Notes: generated from the sequence alone by a model not told the origin. Counted from the first letter of the stretch, positions 1 to 12,440 are shown. The stretch: DNA of 35,549 bases from Reticulitermes lucifugus (GCA_026260175.1 JAKCWW010001124.1:1-35549), one strand, 5' to 3'. Program-made: numbers and translations.

Positions 1-2759
1 AACTTTGTGTGTCACGTACTCATGTGTGGGTGTCCGCTAGCAAACATACCGGACAGTGCAGAAGGAAGCAAAATGGGCAGACAAGTATCTGGGTGGGGAG
101 GGGGGCGTTCACAAGCTTGTGACTAAAATCAGCAAAAGGAAGAACTTTAAACGTCTGTCCTACCATAAGAATCCTAAAGAAGGAAAAGTGAATGGCGACC
201 CGTTCCTTATTTATTCATTTCTGTGTTGCTTAATGACACTGTATGTCAAACTTTATAAACAGTAGTGCCAAATGGCAGGACGAAAAGGGAATAATGAATT
301 AGTAAGGATGTAGATGGAATCGGTCGTGGCCTAATTTGAGACACTATTCTAGCATTTGTCTGGGAAGAAGGAAGAAAAGCACAAAACCCTTCAACAGGAT
401 AACTGGTATCCGGTTTTGTTGTGTGGGAGCAAAAATGTGGATAACAACAAGTACAGACGACTGAGGAATATGAAATGTTCAGCTAAATGTTTAGCAGACC
501 AGCAGGTGACGGAACTCTGAACAAAACCTGTCCACCTTCTGACCCAGAGTCGAAAAAGGAGAGAGACCTTCTGGCCCTGAGACCAACAGACCTCTGTGAT
601 ATAGAATGTTCAGTTTATTTAACAAGGTTTTGTCAAATGCCTACGATTAGACGTCGCGGTTAATTGGTCGCGTCGAATGTACGGCACTAGCAGCGGCTAT
701 GCTGAGGTTGTTGTTTTTCTCAAGCACTCCGAGAAAATAGACACACACCACCACCACTTACTTCAAAATAATTTCCTACACACCAAACACAATCATCCTT
801 CCAATGACACTACATAACCGACTTACTTTTATATTTTTATATGGGACTTCCCTTTGTGATGACGACACACCGATGTATAATAACCGTCAGTCACAAACCA
901 TTTTGTGCACTGGATACTATTGAACTTTCCGATATACAAAAAGAGTTGTGATTGACGGCTATTATACATCTGTGTAACCAAATTAGCTAATATGCAGTTC
1001 TTATACATGTTAGGAATGAAGGTTACGATAAAATGTGAATGATAGGTTGAAAATGTGAGACAAGACCACGCGGCCTGCATTAAAGTATCCGCTCACCATT
1101 TTCCTGAAGACAAAAAAGTGTGAAAATTTCTTTTAGGGTAACCGATCTGTGTGATATGCGATCACTCCTTCGTGAAAGATATACCATTGCCTTACGATTT
1201 GACAGCACTGCGGTGCATCCAGACCACTGCTGTGTTTTACCCTACACGGAGGACCGGGAAGCAAAACACGGATGTGTTACGCTACATGTAAAACGTATGA
1301 TTAACTCTCGTTTATTCAAGGAAGCCTCCGTACGTTGGGGCGGCGGAGCACTGTATTGATTCCCGTTTCCCTGGCCGCATGACTTCGCGTTATACCTCCA
1401 CCATGAAACCTCTCTCATCGCCGGGATAAAGAACAGAACATAATACTGGCCGTAAGTCCTGACAAGAAAGGTGGTCAATTGCGAAACTCAGAATAACGTT
1501 TCCTTTGCCTTTTCGGTTCTCTTCGCAGAAAAGAAAGTCTGCGAATTCAGTAAATGACATGGCAGGAGAGCAAAGGATTTTTGGTTCTTGTAGTTGTTAC
1601 GATAAAGGTAAAATGTTTTCTAAGCTTATTTAAGGAACACACAAATAAGCAAAATGGGCGAGTGGAGGTAAATATCCCTGCTCAAATACACAGGCTGGGG
1701 CCATAAATGTGCAAACACAGTACCTACAATTCAAAGTACAAACCCCCGACCTACTTGTTACAGCTTTCTTAACACGTCTTCGTAAGCGCCGTTCGAATAT
1801 TTCCTGACTCCGCCTTCCCTCTCTTGTACTCAGCGTCATCATCTGATTCTCCGGGTGTGAAGGCGTACTTGGACCGTAACATCCAAATAACAACACTGTT
1901 TTAATAGGAAACTAACGGAAAGATTTAGAAGCTTGTTGACATGTTCCGGGAATAGTTACTGTTTGGGATCAACAATGCTTGCAGCAGCTTTTATTTTTTG
2001 GAACACTATTCAAAAGTTTTGTTAAGAAGAACCACAAAATATCTTACATAATTATAAATTTGAAATTCCTGGCACGGAATGTACAGTATGATTTCTGACG
2101 GTCGATGGTACCTTTTCGCACTTTACGTACCAGCGGAATACGCACTTCGCCAGCGTCCACCTCCAGTAATAAGCAGACCACTAGCAGTTTTGCTGTTGAA
2201 CTAAGCGTGACGTCATCAAGCTCGTCGTTTGACTACAACAAATCGCATCCAAAATCAGTTCTATCTGCACTTCAAACTCCCTTTCGCCCACAATTAACTT
2301 TAACGGTGCCTACCTTTATTTGAAAAGGCCGCCTACTGCTAACACACCGCTGGTACCGGTAATGTGAAATTTAGGTGCTACCTCACTGCTGGAGAGATTT
2401 GAGGTTCTCACAGCGGTGCTGCTGAAAATCTGAGGATTCTGGGATGTTAGGCCGAGCCGACTGTTAAATAGTTACACCTGAGTACTTACCAATGAATAAG
2501 ACAAAATATCCAAGAAAACTTGAAGCAACCTCATTACAAATTTATTGTATGTTAAAATAGAATCTTTAACTATTAAATACGAAAATTAACCTGAATTACA
2601 TTTAAAGACGCAGTTCGTACCGCACTTTTAAGAAAAGAATGCAGATGGTGTAAACCGTGAAGCACACAAGCCTCAGCAAGGTGTCCTTTACTTTTAGAAT
2701 GTCATGACATTTCACAGTACACGCGTAACCGTAATTTCATCCACGCTCATAACAAATGT
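1..2759. other. Non-coding, no feature supported
   Basis: Only short frames (under 90 codons) occur, without splice-site or domain support. CpGs are frequent (for example around 640-690 and 1,740-1,860). I see no tRNA, repeat family or gene here. Confidence 0.5.
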
Positions 2760-3290
2760 ACGGACTTCCTTGAGCCGATTTTCAGAAAACTCACAGCTAA
2801 CCAACAGCATTTTATGCACAGTTCTGTACCGAATTCATAATAATCTGACAAAAAACATGGACAATATGAATACAAATTTTTTGTGTCCCTAAAAAAAGTA
2901 CGATTTTTATTGTTTCGGTTTTCACGAAACTCATAAGCGCAATAAATTTCTCAGGAAGTCTCCTGTATCGAATTCTATCCAAATGGAAAGAAAAATGAAA
3001 ATAAGGAAACATTTCATTTACGCCTTTAAGTGAAGTAAGGATTTCACTGCACCAATTTTCAAGAAACTCAAAACTGCCCAAAGGCATTATATGTAGGTAT
3101 CCTATACCGAATTTCACCTAAATCGGTCAAGAAACATGAAACGTACGGATAAAAATTAGTTTACGTCCTTAGGTAAAATGTACCTGTCACTGCGATAATG
3201 AATTTGGTGCAAATCCGAGAAACAGTTCAGTCGCTGATACTAGGTCACACACCAAAGGACGACGGACGGACGTCGTCTCCGTCTAAAGCT
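2760..3290. repeat. Degenerate tandem repeat, about three 138 bp units plus a partial unit
   Basis: A TTTTCA-(a/c)(a/g)-(A)AACTCA core recurs at about 2,777, 2,917 and 3,054 (spacings 140 and 137). In each unit it is followed about 50-60 bp later by CTG/CTA-TA-CCGAATT or its variant (2,825, 2,965, 3,104). The last part reads into ACGACGGACGGACGTCGTC near 3,258-3,275. The unit resembles the 'CCGAATTTCACCTAAATCGG' type of dispersed repeat seen elsewhere in the window. Units are strongly diverged, so the array is old. Overlapping short frames are not genes. Confidence 0.6.
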
Positions 3291-3404
3291 TTTAGTTGCC
3301 AGATTATTTAAATAAGCAGGATTAATCCTTTGAAGGCCGATCCCATTAAATCCTTAACAGGCCTATAGGCTACATTTGTTTTATATACTGTAATACAGTT
3401 CACT

Positions 3405-3662
3405 AGCCGATCCCAGTGGCCGCCGGTCTAATGTGTGAGTCTGCGACCTCTCGCTTGCTGGGATTGCGGGTTCGAATTCCGCCGGGGGCATGAATGTCTG
3501 TCTCTTGTGAGTGTTGCGTGTTGTCAGGTAGAGGTCTCTGCGACGGGCTGGTCCCTCGTCCAGAGGGGTTCTACCGAGTGTGGCGTGTCTAAAAAGTGTG
3601 ATCGTGAAGCCTCGAAAAATGAGGCGGCCTATGCCCCCTAGGGGCTGTCGAGCCATAGGTAA
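3405..3662 (+). repeat. tRNA-derived SINE (type B) with canonical B-box
   Basis: A Pol III B-box, GGTTCGAATTCCG, lies at about 3,469-3,481. An A-box-like stretch (AGTGGCCGCCGGTCTAATG) lies about 50 bp upstream. The body ends with CCCCCTAGGGGCTGTCGAGC and a short A-run (AGGTAAAAAA). Length (~255 bp), polarity and the A-rich tail fit a SINE. Open frames of 112 and 68 codons overlapping it on the two strands are by-products of its GC-rich body, not genes. Confidence 0.65.
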
Positions 3663-4859
3663 AAAATCCTTTGAAGCGCGAATTTTATGTAACAAATCCA
3701 TTAGCCAGTTGTAGTCCACAGTCTACATAGAGACGACAGTTATATGTCATCAAAAATAAATAAATGTAATAAGCAAAAATTGACCTTGTCGCTTAATGCT
3801 GTAGCAATAATAAAAGAGCACATGGAAAATAACTTACATTATGAAAAAGAAAATAGCAAATTATGTCATTCTAGGGAAATAGTATGGAAAATATTACTAA
3901 CATTCCTGTAAATACATGACTACATACAAACACTACGCAGACAAGAATTAGGCCTAATTTAAATGGTTCCAAAAGACCCTAAACATGTCCACACAACTAG
4001 AGTATTTTAGATTTGCCTCTTGTGGATCCTGCAGAAAGCTAAATATTCACGTCCACTTAGTGCCAAAGTTAAGAAGAAGTGGAGCTATACTGCTCTCCAG
4101 TTTGCTTTCATGGCGTAAACATTGACAACTGTAGGACTCTTTTAACTTCACCCTATAGACAGGTAAAGCAAGTATGATATTAAAGTCCTAAAACAAAGAA
4201 AGTAGATAGCATAAAAATTAAGATTATTTAAAGTTTATAATTGTCATTGTTCTTATTGTGTATGTAGACATTTCGTTCACTGTGATGCAAAGAACTATAT
4301 TAAAAGCAACAGTATTATAATATTTGAAGTATCATAACTAAAAATTGGCGAGTATTAATTCCCATTTTAATTTTCCAAATTAATTTATAAAAACATAAGT
4401 TTAAGGTATTCAGTCACTGTAAATACAATTAGTAACGACACTAAAAGTGAGTATGTAATCGTCAAGATGGATTTCTTAGGAAGTCACTGAGGCATTGTAA
4501 ATGTAATAACACAATCTGATTTGTAACCAAATGACAATTAATTTAGCTGGAGTCCAAAAGTATAATGGAGGCAAAGAATCTACAAAAAAAAAATATATAT
4601 ATGTACACATAAATAAACTGTACACATGACACTTTCTTCAATATTTAGTAGACTATAATGAATATTCAAGGGCATGTAGCACTCACGAAGTACGAAAGAA
4701 TGAAAACAACAATTTGGTTGTTAAATATTAAGGAAAGAGATTGCTTGGGAAATCTTGGCATAGATGTGTGAATAATATTGTGGCCATTATGTAAATAGAG
4801 TGTGACGATGCAGACTTGTTAATCCGGCTGAGAATTGGTATCAGTGGCGGAATGCTGTG
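3663..4859. other. AT-rich non-coding stretch
   Basis: No long frame is present. It is rich in A/T words, with a poly-A plus ATATATAT tract near 4,585-4,602. Nothing else is recognised. Confidence 0.5.
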
Positions 4860-4990
4860 AACACGGTAATGAACCTTCAGGTTTCACTGAACGCAGCGAA
4901 TTTCTTGACCAGATGAACGACTGAGATGCTCCATCGAGATTCAGCTGTGTTAGTAATAAGATTAAAAATTCTGTAGCAAAACTACCTTCT
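4860..4990 (+). repeat. Dispersed repeat D, copy 1
   Basis: GTAATGAACCTTCAGGTTTC, then GAATTTCTTGACCAG and a trailing GACTGAGATGCTCCATCGAG, match the copy at 17.2 kb. The inverted complement is seen at 19.36 and 34.34 kb. No coding sequence is visible; a short non-autonomous transposon or the end of a larger one is the likely source. Confidence 0.65.
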
Positions 4991-5088
4991 CGTTTATGCT
5001 TACTGACTTGTCTTTATTGACTTGACACCACCCCCTCTACGCTGCCAGTTTGATATTCTAAACTGCAGATAAAACAAGAGAGCTAAAT

Positions 5089-5368
5089 GGTAAACGGTAA
5101 AGTTTTCCTGTGCAGGACATGAATGCAAGGGGATAAGGGAGTAGCTCTACCCGTTCTTAATCTCGGCCCTAGACAAACCTGACTGGTCAACTTCATGCCC
5201 AGGCCATTTTTCTCTCGGGGACAAAACATCCGGTACCCATTGCCCAGAAGGCTGGATAAGTCCCAGAGCGGTCTAGGTGATTTGGAGAAGAAAAACTTTT
5301 CTTTTACCGGGAGTCGACTCCCGAATCGTCCAGCCCGTTTACTATGCCGACTACACCATCCCAGCTCC
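5089..5368 (-). repeat. SINE family A copy 1, minus strand
   Basis: Read on the minus strand, the copy opens with a tRNA-like head containing GATGGTGTAGTCGGCATAG (A-box-like), then GGCTGGACGATTCGGGAGTC near the B-box position. It ends in a TTTACC-type tail (GGTAAACGGTAAAG on the plus strand). It aligns by eye with the copies at 6.5, 25.3 and 27.3 kb, sharing the order GTCCAGCC, a central TTTTC region, a TTAAGAA/TAATCTC segment and the tail. Length is about 280 bp, close to the plus-strand copy at 27.3 kb. Confidence 0.7.
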
Positions 5369-5480
5369 TAAACAATGCGGCTATTACGTAAAAATATGTG
5401 GTGGTTTGTATCTTATTTTTAAGACTGTCGTTATATCAACTGCAGAGTGTTGAATAATAGGAGGACTGATGAATGATGAA

Positions 5481-5925
5481 CTGGAAAGGACTTGGGAGGT
5501 AGCCAAAGTGTGCTAACAGAAGTACAATCCGAGCAATTGCTAGGGCCAAGGAAGACCTCGAAACCCCCAGACATTATGGCAGGTTTCCCGAAAGAGTTTC
5601 GACGTGATACAAGTACAGAGCTGGAGAGGACTTGGAAAGAAGCCAACGTGTCCTAACCGAGGTACAATCAAAGCATTTGCTGAGGCTGAGGAAAACTTCG
5701 AAAACCCCAGAGAGTATGACCGGTTTCCCGAAAGAGATTCGAACTGGACACGTCCCAAGTACAAGTACAGAGCTGGAGAGGACTTGGAAGGAAGTCAACG
5801 TGTCCTAACCCAGGTACTATCCTAACATTTGCTAAAACTGAGGAAAAGCTTGAAATCCCCAGTCGGTATAGCCGGTGTCCCCAACGAGATTCGAACTGGA
5901 CACATCCCGAATACAAGTACAGAGT
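5481..5925. repeat. Tandem array of three ~152 bp units, each with a B-box-like GTTCGAATC
   Basis: CTGGAGAGGACTTGG (or CTGGAAAGGACTTGG) recurs at 5,481, 5,621 and 5,773. Unit lengths are 140, 152 and about 152 bp. The short first unit lacks about 12 bp around the GAACTGGACACGTCCC segment. Each unit contains GCATTTGCTGAGGCTGAGGA, CGGTTTCCCGAAAGAG and, in units 2 and 3, ATTCGAACTGG, whose complement (CCAGTTCGAAT) resembles a Pol III B-box. Many overlapping frames stay open across the array on both strands because the period is not a multiple of three and stops are rare; they are not supported as genes. Confidence 0.85.
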
Positions 5926-6436
5926 ATTACTGCTATATCAACCTGCTCCGTATAACAAAGGTGAAATCTCACGTTGGAATTTACTTTTTAATTGACATGT
6001 ACCGGTCAAAACTAAGTAGTAATTTTTAACTCCTCGGGAATTAAATGGTGTGGTAGCATTGAGGGATTAACTGTCTAACGATGCTTGCCTCGGGACTCCC
6101 ACGTGATTGCGTGATCTCTTAGCACAAAGGTCTGTAATGTTACTTGTTGTGTCCTCGACCGAGAGGGCAGTCAGTCGGTGTGTCAGTCGGCGTATGAGCG
6201 GAAGTGCGCTGGCTACATGACTGCATGCAGCGGATGTAGACGTTTACCTTGCAATTCTTGGATCACTTGAACCGGTGAGGAGGAAGAAACCTTAGCGGAA
6301 ACTTTACACAGCACAGGACATCCGTGAAAATAAATACATTGAACAATGATGTTAGGAGGGCTTCCCTCCAATGCAGGGGGTGAGCAAACTAAAGCTCGTG
6401 AAAGAAATAGATTTGGCTGCGACGATATTCAGATTT

Positions 6437-6481
6437 GCTATTGCTGTTGCTGCTACTACTACTGCTGCTGCTGCCGCTGCT
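6437..6481 (+). repeat. Interrupted (CTG/CTA)n trinucleotide tract
   Basis: TGCTATTGCTGTTGCTGCTA, CTACTACTGCTGCTGCTGCC. Interrupted triplet repeat with no flanking coding frame of note. Confidence 0.85.
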
Positions 6482-6486
6482 AACTT

Positions 6487-6715
6487 TACCACGTAAAGAT
6501 GTCTCCATATTTAATTAAACTTTACACCATGAAAGCGTATGGGAGTGGCTGTATATCCCCCATCATTCCTAATCTCGGCACTAGATTGAGGTGACTGTTC
6601 AGCTTTACGCTCCGTCTATATATCCCCGGGACCCACTGAATGCTGGATGGGCAGCAGAGCCGGCCTGGACGTTTTAGAAGAGACAAAAATCCGTTTCCCT
6701 TGCCGGGAAAATACT
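6487..6715 (-). repeat. SINE family A copy 2, minus strand, truncated and diverged
   Basis: The plus strand shows the family order: GTAAAGATGTCTCC tail, TATATCCCCCATCATTCC, TAATCTCGGCACTAG, GAGGTGACTG, CCCCGGGACCCACTGAATGC and AAATCCGTTTCCCTTGCCGG. The tRNA-like head beyond the B-box is missing. Two short open frames over this copy, one on each strand, are repeat by-products. Confidence 0.6.
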
Positions 6716-7320
6716 GCATTAAAATTTGTAAAGGCGCATTTTACAGAGTCCTTATTTTATTGGACAACTATCGTTTGTCACCTCCCGCCGCTACTCCGCC
6801 GCGCGTGTTAGCAGTCGGGGTGAGTGGGCAACGTTAATACATTAAACTATCCGACAGGAAGTGACAACCGATATTTGTCAGATAAAATAATGGCACACGT
6901 TTACCCATTATAGAAGAAAGAAGACGCTCATTAATTTAAAGTACTGTCTTTGTTTCTCAAATGCTCCTGGCCGTTCGGTTGCATTGGTTGAGGAATTATT
7001 TTTAAAACATCTTACAATTTTTTTAAAGTTTCATGTCACGCTGTATGCTGCAAGGCTACAGTGAACAGCTGTCGAATTTCGACGAATGTTGAAGGTCAGC
7101 CATTAGACTCATAAGGCCAAATGCGCCCTGGACACTGTCACGGAGGACATGGCTCTGGTTATATCAAGATATTTAAAACAGTAGTAAACACACAATTAAC
7201 AGATAGCGTAAGCCGAAGACTTAACTGTAAGATAGAGGGGCTAAAGGTACAGATTCAGGCTAGGGTCCAGTGTAGAGATGTTGTAAACACAGTAACGAAA
7301 CTGAGGTGCCATAAGATACA

Positions 7321-7400
7321 TGGAAGTTCATGACAGCTGAGCGACTGTTAGATTCTCAGTAATGACTCTGTTCTATGAAGTTAGTTAACTTAGCTAATCT
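7321..7400 (+). repeat. Dispersed repeat D, 3' part only
   Basis: AGCTGAGCGACTGTTAGATT and GACTCTGTTCTATGAAGTTA match the trailing half of the 17.2 kb copy (GACTCTGCTCCATGGAGTTA). The leading AACCTTCGGGTTCC portion is absent. Confidence 0.45.
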
Positions 7401-10400
7401 TGCTTCAATTAAACGTCGCAGTTTGTAGACATCGATTTTGCCTTGAAAGCCAAACTCTTTAAAAATTGACTTATTCTTCTTAATTTATTTTCAACGCAAC
7501 CTTGTCTAGAGACTGGCTATTAAAACCCCAATTGAGATGAAAACTAATTTCAACTACTTTGAGTGGTGATGATTACTGAAGTTCTGTTGGCGCTTGACTT
7601 CTCTGCACAGGCGCCAGGAAAGGGAAATTAGTTTTCTGCAACATTAAAAACTCAAAATCTAAAACCCCTCCATGTAAATAAGGTCGGCGTATTAATTCTT
7701 TGTGAGGTTCAGGCATGTTAATGCTTGCAGAAATTCAGGCAGTAGTTAGTGTAAGATCTGTTTGCTGGAAAGTTATGCGTAACCTGAACCGACAGCTTGA
7801 AACCATAAAGCAAGTCAAGAAAGGCTGGAGGGATTAAAATGAACTTACGGGTTTGCCTTGCTAATTTCTTGGGCTAAGGTAGCAGTACAGTAGCGAAAAC
7901 TACAGAAATTATATCAGTAGCTTGGAGGGAGGCTAGGTAGGGGTAAATAGACAAACAATTATGTAGGGCTTTTTGTTTGTGTGAAATCAAGGGAATGCAG
8001 GCAAGTTTATGATTTAAGTAAATGTAGTAAATCAACTGAAAGTTGAAGTACTCGAGGACAGTAAAAAATAAAAATTACATTCAGAAAGAGAGTGAGAGGA
8101 GACTGAAATCAGGAAATACTTACTGCATTTCCATTCAGAACCTCCTCTTCTCCAAATTAAACAAGATAAGCACTGCACGTACAACGTAACATTGTGGGGC
8201 GTTCGCGTAATTTTTATACATCCTAGTCCAACCTAACAGCCTGATACAAATTCACTCGCTTTTATAGAGATTTATTTTCGCCGGCAACAATAAAATGCCC
8301 TTAGGTCTTCATGTAAAGTGCCCCATATTTTTGCTCGATTGTAACCAAATTTGGAGTTTCTCCACAGAGTTTCAAAAAAGTGCCCAATATTAAATTTTAC
8401 GGAAACCCGTCCATCTTCTGAAGATGGTCTTATTGACCGAAACATGTAATATGCATTGTCGAATAGAATAAAAACTGTCGTGTTTGAGGGTATTTGCTAT
8501 TAAAACTTTTGAAAGTAACGATTAACGCACAAACATTTTAATCGGGAAAACTGAAGAGAAGATAGGACTTTCGTACACAAAAGTGGATGGCAGGCAAATA
8601 CGCTGTAAAGATGGATTCGTCTGGCTCAGAATGGGGTTTCCTGAAGTAGCTGGATGTTCTGAGCACCACAGCAGTCCATGATATATTGTGCTGTGTGTTG
8701 TAAGATACTGAACCACGTTTTATTATGCTGCCACTTGGAAGATATATAAAAACACAAGCTTACACTTTCAATAGCTTCACCAGTCCCATGCTAACATTCT
8801 TGTACAGTCGCCATCACTTCTGCTTCTATCTGTAATGGGTGTATAACAACGCGGAACAATCTTTCTTTCAAATGTAAATCACCTTCCTTGAAATAGAGGT
8901 TACTTACATACAGGCGAATAAGATTTATAATGGAAATTCGTGGCTAAATAAAGACATCAAGAAGTTGCTTTGGATCCGTGAAATCTTTCGGATTAATTGC
9001 TGTGAATATATCACGATTCCGTCCAACGTGCACATGAATTTCAAACAGCAGCTGTAATTTAAATTACTCACACTGACAATGATATTTGACGGGGTTTGAA
9101 CATGTTAAACGTAACAAATAAATGAAATTTTCCAATAATAACTATTTCGGAGCCCAAGGTAAGAAGGGACTATTTCGTTCATATCATTCAATCATGGGAC
9201 TAATTGCTAGCACCTCAGCCTTCTTTTTAGAGGAATCTCTATGAAACGACAATGTTCTGTGGTATGTCAGTCACTATAAAACTTTCGTATTATTCCAAAA
9301 GTGTCATAAGGTAACACGCGTATATAATGGCGGCTTACTGTCTTCTTTAGATTAGGATTATTACATAACAAAAGGACTTCAATATGTGAGAGCAACCACT
9401 GATCAGACAGCATAAAAGCTTATTAAATATGAAACATGGAAAAAGACTTCGTGGTTGTTACTTCAGATTGTGAATTACTATTCAGTGTTATTTCGTATTT
9501 TATCTCTCTGCAGATAAACACATGGTTGGCCGAAACATGTAGGATGTCATTGATTATATAAACCAAGTTCAATATTTTGTGTAAATTGTTTGGTACTATT
9601 ATTATATATAATTGATTAATGCACGGGTTAAGGACCATATAATGTGTACGAACCCATTAAAATTAAAAATATAGATATAAGTACACTGGTTGAGAAACAT
9701 TTTTATAGCCATACTTGAGGTAAATAGTGCTATTATGAAAAGTTGAATGCGTCTATATTGAGATGAATCCTAATGTCTTAATTTTTACGTCTGTAAAATT
9801 GTAAATTATATCTACGTATGGTCTATTGTTCCATGGGGAATACTTACTAACAAAGGAACATTCATGTTGGCTGCCATGAGAAAAATTTACTAGAACATTC
9901 CATCGCGAAGGGACTGAAATTAGTAAGAGTGTAATTGTGTTTTGCCAATAGTATACTTAAAATTCGCTTTTCATTTGGGGGTAGCGTAGAAACCTGCACA
10001 AAATTTAGCTCAAATCTAAACTGGTATCAAATAGAACCGTCCGGTTATTAGACCAAAAGACACTAATGGGATAATGAAGAATACGAATTACCTGCAGATT
10101 GGAATATACCATTCAGATCTTGGGGGGTATTATTTTGTCGTTAAGTCAGTAAGCAAGTAAAGAACTTCTCCACACAAAACTGCAGCCTGTAAACCAATGC
10201 ACACCGAATGCTTTGCCTTCTAGAAGTAATAAAGGAAGTACTCATAGGACAACTCAAGTGTCCTTCGTTACCGCCTGCATAACTCTTTGCAGACAAGGGT
10301 TACGTCACAGTTTGCAATGGACATATTTACCACAATATTATTTTCCAAGACCAAATCGAAGCCACATTACTTTACAGAGAAAATATGCAACTCAGCTTTA

Positions 10401-11580
10401 ACAAACTTCTTAACGTTTCGTAAGTTTCAGTTTGTGGAACACAATATTTCAAGAAAAAATATTTTCTCAAGTGTAATGTATATAACTCTAATAAAGGAAT
10501 ATGAGAGAAAAAAACATTTAGGAACAACCTGAACTACATCAATGAGCTAAAGGCATTATTAACCTTCTCAAACTTCTGTGCAGAATTTAAGTGTTAATAG
10601 GTACACGAAATTATTCTGTGCGACAAGCTGCTGCGTATTGCAGAGCGGCAGTCAGCCCATTCCACACTTCTCATTGTATGTGCACGATTATTTACATTGA
10701 ACAAGCAAGAATGGCTTTTAGGTATGCTTTCCTAATTTGTCCCCTTAGATGGTCCCATACGACCACAGAACTATGTCAACCGTAGTTCACGTACACTCAG
10801 ACATAAACAGTTACCTTGCCATTTTTGTTGTAGACGATATGATAGTTGATGCTGAGAGAACCACGACGTTTGCTCCAGTCTGTCTGTCTGTCAGATGTGT
10901 CTTCATCCCGTCTGTTTCTTCCACTCAACAAACACAAACTTGTATTTATTGAACAAATTCAAGAAATTAGTTGCATTGACACTGTCATTCTTCCTCCAAT
11001 ACAAATCACATGTCACTTGTTCTACGGCAACTCGCGAACCTGCGGTCAGTCAGCCGGCCGTCCAACTCACCTGGGCATAACACACCTGCACCTGAGTGGT
11101 TAGAACCGCGGGTTTACCGTGAAATAACTGTTGTATAGACAATGCGCCCGTTGTAGACCGTTGGTAGGTATGCTAGTGCCATCTATGGAGATCTACTACT
11201 ACTACATCTGCCGGTCTCCGTAACATCGACAGGTCGGCAACTTGTCTATGTGATTGCATGTGATAAGTTTATTTATATGAATAAATAAAATCTAATATGT
11301 TTTGAAACAATAACAATGAGCAAAACGATTAGCAGATAGAACACATCACTTCGTAAGGCGTCTAAACACGAGTGTAATAACACTTGATCTTGTTTCTTCA
11401 AGAAATGATGTGTCCAAGGATTAGTTACTTAAGGAATTAGCCCACAGAATCAGACATATTTATGTATGCATATTGGTTTGTTAGATTCGACAATGAATCA
11501 TAACATACTGACAAGGAAACGAATTTTTTTCAGGCACAGCTTACACTAGTAATAAACAGGAGGCTGGGCAGAGAGAGATA
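7401..11580. other. Non-coding stretch with one repeat cassette
   Basis: No frame exceeds about 85 codons, and none has recognisable domains. The GAAGATGG...CCGAAACATGT cassette at 8.41 kb and a half-copy (GGCCGAAACATGTAGGATG, near 9,530) are the only items recognised. CpGs are common up to about 11.35 kb and then fall sharply. Confidence 0.5.
8410..8446 (+). repeat. GAAGATGG...CCGAAACATGT cassette
   Basis: CCATCTTCTGAAGATGG is a near-perfect palindrome. It is followed by GGTCTTATTGACC, a small hairpin with a 4 bp stem, and then GAAACATGTAAT. It is one of several copies in the window of the same arrangement: GAAGAYGG, short stem, CGAAACRTG. Confidence 0.6.
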
Positions 11581-12189
11581 TAATTGAGATGATGGTAGTA
11601 AGATCACTATTTTTTAAATTTGGGCTTCTTTGGTTTCTTTTCTTAATTTTTAATCTATGCGTTATAAAAGTAATTAAATGGGTTTTATTTAAAATTAGGT
11701 ATAATAGTAAATATATTAAGGACAAGAGTCAAGATTTGCAGACTGGGGAGCCAGGTTTCAATTATGACAATTGCATATAAGAATGTTTCTCTTCAACATC
11801 AGTGTCCAACCTTTTATTCTTTAGATGTTGCAGCCTTTGCCTAGTACTGAAAGGCAAAGGATTCTGCACAAAATTATATCAAGCATTCCCTGACTTCAAT
11901 CTGCTCTTGATTTCTTCAAGAATGCAGTTTTTATTTGTTAGGGTTTTTCCAAAGTATTTGAAATGTTCCACACTTTCAAAGCTTCATGCTGTGATATTGT
12001 CCTGCATCATGAAAGCACACTATTTACTTCTAGAACAATCTCCTTACCAGCAATGAATAAAGTTCCTGCAAAGCTTCATACAGAGAATGAAAAGATAATT
12101 CTCTCATAATTTCAAAGTTCAGAAAAACTTTAAAAAATATGAAATTCTCTGCCCTGTGACCAGTCAAATGAATAATCAGAGATGAAGCC

Positions 12190-12440
12190 CCCCACTATAA
12201 AAACAGAGAATATAACAGTATGCTGCCTGGTCATTGTTACTGGACACCAGTGGGCCAGTGACAGATGAGTATGGAAGAATGATGGATTCATGATTAGCAG
12301 GGGAAACCTGAAGAAATTTGGAGAAAACCTACAAAAGTGCTAGTTCATCCATCATGAATCTCACACAAGCAAACCCAGATTGAAAGTGGCTCCATCATGA
12401 TAAGCCAATATCCAACTGCCTGAGCTATACCACAGCCACA
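12190..12440 (-). repeat. CpG-decayed tRNA-derived SINE inside the probable 3' UTR
   Basis: Read on the minus strand, the segment begins with a tRNA-like head: TATAGCTCAGGCAGTTGG resembles a Pol III A-box. About 40 bp later, TTTCAATCTGGG resembles a B-box whose CpG has become CpA. The body then continues with TTTTCTCCAAATTTCTTCAG and GGTTTCCCCTGC, which match the style of arthropod SINE bodies after loss of CpGs. The ends are approximate. The copy shares the gene strand, so it should be transcribed with the 3' UTR. Loss of every CpG suggests insertion was followed by long germline methylation. Confidence 0.55.

Noticed and set aside
2760..3180. CRISPR-like spacing of repeated words
   Set aside because: Units are strongly diverged, the repeat/spacer alternation is absent and the context is eukaryotic; it is an ordinary decayed tandem repeat.
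3469..3481. Possible tRNA gene at the GGTTCGAATTCC box (also at 5.3, 19.9 and 30.6 kb)
   Set aside because: No acceptor or anticodon stems fold around these boxes; they are the internal promoters of SINEs.
3381..3719. 112-codon minus-strand frame
   Set aside because: It lies across a GC-rich tRNA-derived SINE, which explains the open frame.
5431..5916. Several overlapping 70-80 codon frames on both strands
   Set aside because: They are all generated by the 152 bp tandem array; the unit length is not a multiple of three and the frames shift between units.
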